A stretch of DNA of 35,416 bases from SG8-4 sp964562575 (GTDB lineage Bacteria > Planctomycetota > Phycisphaerae > Sedimentisphaerales > Anaerobacaceae): contig CAZLTY010000011.1 of NCBI GenBank assembly GCA_964562575.1, forward strand, positions 1 through 35,416, read 5' to 3'. The stretch's first letter is position 1. Each line of letters opens with the position of its first letter. Below, in pieces: positions 32,460-35,416 of the stretch. The position numbers were made by a program, and so were the translations under genes. Below the pieces are notes generated by a model, which was not told the DNA's origin, did not search any database, and saw only the letters and a program-made list of their open reading frames with translations.

Positions 32460-33929
32460 TTATCGCGAGATACTCTTTTCAAGCTGGGCATACACCGTTC
32501 GGGTCTTCGAGACTTTGTTACCCGCCGGTCCTTGCCAGCTAAGCTCTCCGTTCTTCTTCATCAGCTCTTCGATCCTCTTGCAGGCAAGGAGCACGGTGGC
32601 GTGATTCTTGTTGCCCATCACTCTGCCTATCTCCGAGGATGACATATTCGTGTGTTTTCTCGTCAGATACATGCTGAAATGGCGGGCCAGGGCCACCGTC
32701 CGGTTCTTCTTGGATGAGTGTATGCTCGCGGGAGTTATCCCGAAGTAAGTCGCCACTACCGATTCGATATCCGATACGTGCACGATCGGATCGCATCTTT
32801 CGACGTGTTCGGCCAGTACGTCTTTAGCCATGGACAGCGTGATCTTATCATTCTTGAGCGCCGCATAAGCGATAAGTTTCAGCAGGGCGCCTTCCAGTTC
32901 CCGCACGTTGGTTCGCAGGTTTTCGGCTATATATCTTATCGCGCTGTCGGGGATCGACACCGAATGATTCTTGAGGTTCTTTGCGTACTGTTTGCATATC
33001 CGGCATCGGGTTGCCAAATCGGGCGGCTCGATCTTGACGACCATTCCTGAGACAAACCGGCTGACCAGCTTTTCGGAAAGTTGGCCTATCATCTTCGGGT
33101 GTGCGTCGGAAGCGAGAACGACCTGCTTGCTGGCCAGATTGATTGTGTTGAACGTGTGCAGAAACTCTTCCTGTGTCGAAGGTTTGTTGGCCAGGAAGTG
33201 GATGTCGTCGATTGCCAGCAGATCGGTCTGGCGCATACGACGCCTGAAGGCCTCCAGCTTCTTTGTCTTCAGGGCCAGGACGAATTGGTTGACAAAATCC
33301 TCTGCAGACAGATACCGCCAGTTGGTTTGAGGCCTCTTCTTCTGCGCTGCGTTGCAAATCCCCTGGAGCAGATGTGTTTTGCCGATTCCGTATCCTCCGT
33401 GGATAAAAAACGGATTGAAGGGACTTTCCTGCTCTTTGACGATGAGTTTGGCGGCATTGTAGGCCAGTTCGTTGGAAGCGCCGACAACAAACGTGTCCAG
33501 ATTTAGCTTCAGTTTCCTTCTCTGTGGTCCACCCGCGGCTGTGCTTGCGATCTTTCTGTCTCTGATAGGGTGAGCTCTGCGCGGGCCGTTTTGCGCTGTC
33601 GACACCGACGACGCCTGTGAATCCAATTGAGTCCGCCTCTGGTTGCCTGTAAGTTCAGGGTCGATGGCGAATGTAATCTTGGCGTCGATTCCGGTGGCCG
33701 AGCGAACCGCCTGGGTGATTTCATCCAAGAAGTGATTCTCAATCCAGCTTGCTATGAAGAGATTTGGCACGCCGACTTTCAAGTACTCGCCTGTAAGTGT
33801 GAGCTTTGTTGAATTCTTGAACCAGATGCGAAACTTCTGCCGGCCTATTCTTTCGGCGAGCGACTCTCTGATGGCGCGTACTTGTGTATCGGTTGCACCG
33901 GAACTCTCATCCATGATTGTGCGCTGCAT
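32460..33929 (-). CDS. dnaA: Chromosomal replication initiator protein DnaA (non-canonical DNA-binding signature)
   Basis: 489 aa. It binds origin boxes and opens the DNA duplex at oriC. Domain I is at ~15-90, a variable linker at ~91-140, then the AAA+ domain: Walker A GGYGIGKT (178-185), Walker B AIDDIH (D241, D242), arginine finger region SRFVSG (R291) and sensor 2 NVRELEGAL (R343). Domain IV has the helix-turn-helix and signature MGNKNHATVLLACKRI. The usual GGRDHTTV is GNKNHATV here: the base-contacting Asp is N442 and the first Thr is A444, while H443 and T445 are kept. The start at 33929 has AAGGAG 8 bases upstream. dnaN and recF do not follow; the gene ends facing the TPR gene. Confidence 0.96.
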   Translation of the reverse strand: MQRTIMDESSGATDTQVRAIRESLAERIGRQKFRIWFKNSTKLTLTGEYLKVGVPNLFIASWIENHFLDEITQAVRSATGIDAKITFAIDPELTGNQRRTQLDSQASSVSTAQNGPRRAHPIRDRKIASTAAGGPQRRKLKLNLDTFVVGASNELAYNAAKLIVKEQESPFNPFFIHGGYGIGKTHLLQGICNAAQKKRPQTNWRYLSAEDFVNQFVLALKTKKLEAFRRRMRQTDLLAIDDIHFLANKPSTQEEFLHTFNTINLASKQVVLASDAHPKMIGQLSEKLVSRFVSGMVVKIEPPDLATRCRICKQYAKNLKNHSVSIPDSAIRYIAENLRTNVRELEGALLKLIAYAALKNDKITLSMAKDVLAEHVERCDPIVHVSDIESVVATYFGITPASIHSSKKNRTVALARHFSMYLTRKHTNMSSSEIGRVMGNKNHATVLLACKRIEELMKKNGELSWQGPAGNKVSKTRTVYAQLEKSISR

Positions 33930-34262
33930 CGATTTTCTCCTTGTTCAAACATCGAACCTTGACACCCTCCAAAGGCGAATATTAGTATCAAAACCCGAAC
34001 TTCAAGTATGATCCTGCTTTTAGTCTTCTAAATCAAACGTCTTTTGAAGAATTTCTTTTCCACTCGATGGAGGTTTCTGTGGGCATTGACTTTGCGCACG
34101 AAAAAAAGTTGTTCTTCACAGGTTTTGCACATCCCAAACCCCGATTGTGGAAAAGTTGTGAATTGGATTTGAGACGCTCGAATCTTCATACTCACGATTG
34201 CCCTGGCGTGGGGACTGTCGTAAGATACGGCCCTCATGATGGAATAGAACTGGAGACTGTCT
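33930..34262. other. dnaA upstream region; weak oriC candidate
   Basis: This 333-bp gap holds the dnaA leader and an AT-rich section (33975-34070). At 34146-34163 TGTGGAAAA and GTTGTGAAT resemble DnaA boxes, the first with one mismatch to TGTGGATAA. Box density is too low to call an origin, and this DnaA may prefer another sequence. Confidence 0.25.
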
Positions 34263-34394
34263 ATGGATGTTTGCTTGACGCCTGAAGAGCTGCGTGTGTT
34301 GGGGTGTCTGCTGGAACAAGAGGTTGCTACATTGACACAGGACTTGACGGCCCTGCAGCAGGCCTTTGCGCGGTTCAAGCAGCAGTTTGAATGA
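34263..34394 (+). CDS. Small 43-residue protein, N-terminal YceH/DUF480-like
   Basis: An ATG at 34263 with GGAG 7 bases upstream opens a 43-codon frame. It starts MDVCLTPEELRVLGCLLEQE and ends with a Gln-rich helix (LTALQQAFARFKQQFE). The first ~20 residues closely resemble the start of YceH (DUF480) proteins, which begin with an (L)TPEE.RVLGCLxEKE helix, but the rest of that two-winged-helix protein is absent. It could be a genuine microprotein predicted to be two helices, or the remnant of a yceH gene. It is divergent from dnaA and convergent with the DUF4874-like gene. Expression is unproven. Confidence 0.45.
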   Translation: MDVCLTPEELRVLGCLLEQEVATLTQDLTALQQAFARFKQQFE

Positions 34395-34470
34395 TACAAG
34401 GGGCAGAAAGAAGACGATCACTGATCCCTCAACGGCTGTTTCTCAAGCCGGCCCCCCTGTTCGGCTGGGA

Positions 34471-35130
34471 TTACTTATGGCCAACAGTCACACCGTCGGC
34501 CAATGTGTTATACCCGGTATGGGCATCCCAGATACCTATATTGGCACAGCGCAGGCTATAACGCGGATCGCCTTCCAGCGAGGGATAGGGATCCGGCAGG
34601 TTCAGGTGGACCGTATAGGATCCGGTTGACATCTCTTGCGCCAATTCCACGACCTCCTGAATCACGATATGCTCCCCTGGTTTCCAAAGGCGCGGATCTA
34701 CGATAATATCGTGTACTAACTGTGTGCCCAGGTTCTGATGCCTCATCACGATCTGCACCTTGCGAGGGTTGTAAAGGGACGCGAATCCCCTGTTCTCCAG
34801 TGACAGTCCGGCTAGAATACTCAGCAACATGTCCCGCCCCTGATCATAATCGCGGGCTATTGACGTGGAATGCCATTCGCCCCAGGGTCCCACAAAACCT
34901 GCTTCAAAGAGGGCGATCACGTCAGCATTCACTGCAAAGACAGGTTCCAGTTGACGCAGATGTCCCTTAATGATATCCGTGTACTCATAAAAGCCCTGCT
35001 CCGGATTGGGAAAGATGCTAAAGTCTTCTTCGTAACGCGTGACGATAGTCTGAGCCGCACCGGCCGACCCAGCGCAAATAATCAGGACCATCATGAAAAT
35101 GTCCCGTAGCCGTTGAGATTGATATAGCAT
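34471..35130 (-). CDS. Secreted DUF4874/DUF4832 protein, internally shortened
   Basis: The ATG at 35130 has GGAGG 8 bases upstream and opens a signal peptide (IFMMVLIICAGSAGAAQ); 219 aa. An upstream in-frame ATG at 35181 is less likely. The N-terminus (RYEEDFSIFPNPEQGFYEYT) and the GFVGPWGEWHS block belong to DUF4874. The C-terminus (LENRGFASLYNPRKV, DPRLWKPGEH, LNLPDPYPSLEGDPRYSLR, GIWDAHTGYNTL) belongs to DUF4832. Known proteins with this pair are roughly twice as long. The middle of DUF4874 (after FYEYT) and most of the front of DUF4832 (after LLSILAGL) are missing, yet the frame is intact. The biochemical role is unknown; relatives are predicted exported glycan-related proteins. Confidence 0.75.
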   Translation of the reverse strand: MLYQSQRLRDIFMMVLIICAGSAGAAQTIVTRYEEDFSIFPNPEQGFYEYTDIIKGHLRQLEPVFAVNADVIALFEAGFVGPWGEWHSTSIARDYDQGRDMLLSILAGLSLENRGFASLYNPRKVQIVMRHQNLGTQLVHDIIVDPRLWKPGEHIVIQEVVELAQEMSTGSYTVHLNLPDPYPSLEGDPRYSLRCANIGIWDAHTGYNTLADGVTVGHK

Positions 35131-35289
35131 AATGCATACCTCCACAGGTTTCACCTGACTGTTTTGCTTGCGATTATACAAAACATCGGCCCGTCAGGGC
35201 AATGGCCTAAAGGTTGTGGATACTGGACGAGCCAGTTTGGCGCATCTGTTTGGAGAGGCCTGTGCGAGATATGAAGGGGCGTCAATGAA

Positions 35290-35416
35290 AGAAAAGAATT
35301 TGCCACAGAGGACTCTGAGGGCGCTGACAAAGTCAAAAGTGAAAAGGCAAAAGGAAAAGGAACCGCAGATTAGCGCTGATGGACGCCGATTCTTGATCCA
35401 CCACGAAGGCGCTAAC
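35290..35416. repeat. Degenerate intergenic repeats at the window end
   Basis: No gene is visible here. Purine-rich words recur: CCACAGAGGACTCTGAGGGC, AAAAGTGAAAAGGCAAAAGG, CCGCAGATTAGCGCTGATGG and CACCACGAAGGCGCTAA. Their style matches the short CACAGAGG / CGCAGAT / CACGAAGG repeats common between genes in many environmental bacteria. The array continues past the window edge. Confidence 0.4.

Overview
The window is about 35 kb of moderately GC-rich bacterial DNA, mostly a housekeeping chromosome segment. Several features point to a Gram-negative, probably planctomycete (Phycisphaerae-like) genome. These are an LptB ATPase with a large YidC, McsA/McsB protein-arginine kinase genes in a Gram-negative setting, secreted M14 and S9 peptidases with calcium-loop-like acidic inserts, a sigma-54 type promoter, and a DnaA with a non-canonical domain IV signature. 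The lineage is an inference from gene content, not from a marker phylogeny.

Layout, left to right. (1) 1-1.6 kb: the 3' part of an FAD-dependent oxidoreductase, then a 1-kb non-coding stretch with three hairpins of the same design, each with a GGA-rich purine loop. (2) 1.6-11.1 kb: two secreted M14 carboxypeptidase paralogues, the first lacking every catalytic residue; aspS; an orphan sensor kinase with a c-type haem motif; and a secreted S9 prolyl-oligopeptidase-type enzyme. (3) 11.3-16.7 kb: coaD and a QueD/PTPS-family gene, mcsA-mcsB, and dnaK. Ahead of dnaK is a textbook sigma-54 promoter. (4) 16.8-23.1 kb, minus strand: phosphoesterase-yidC-mnmE-esterase. (5) 23.5-32.3 kb, plus strand: lptB-def-fmt-rsmB-dxs-nadK and a secreted TPR protein. 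(6) 32.4-35.1 kb: dnaA (minus), a 43-codon small ORF (plus), and a shortened DUF4874/DUF4832 secreted protein (minus).

The genes mainly serve translation and tRNA/rRNA modification (aspS, fmt, def, rsmB, mnmE), protein quality control (dnaK, mcsAB), envelope biogenesis (yidC, lptB), cofactor and isoprenoid supply (coaD, nadK, dxs, pterin enzyme) and replication initiation (dnaA).

The intergenic space is unusually rich in repeats. There is a 99-bp palindrome-ended repeat in three copies, a roughly 160-bp MITE-like element with terminal inverted repeats in two copies, and two short-unit arrays whose units reverse orientation in the middle. One array fills the whole yidC-mnmE gap, and one copy of the 99-bp repeat supplies the fmt stop codon. 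No CRISPR array, tRNA, rRNA or intact transposase gene was seen.
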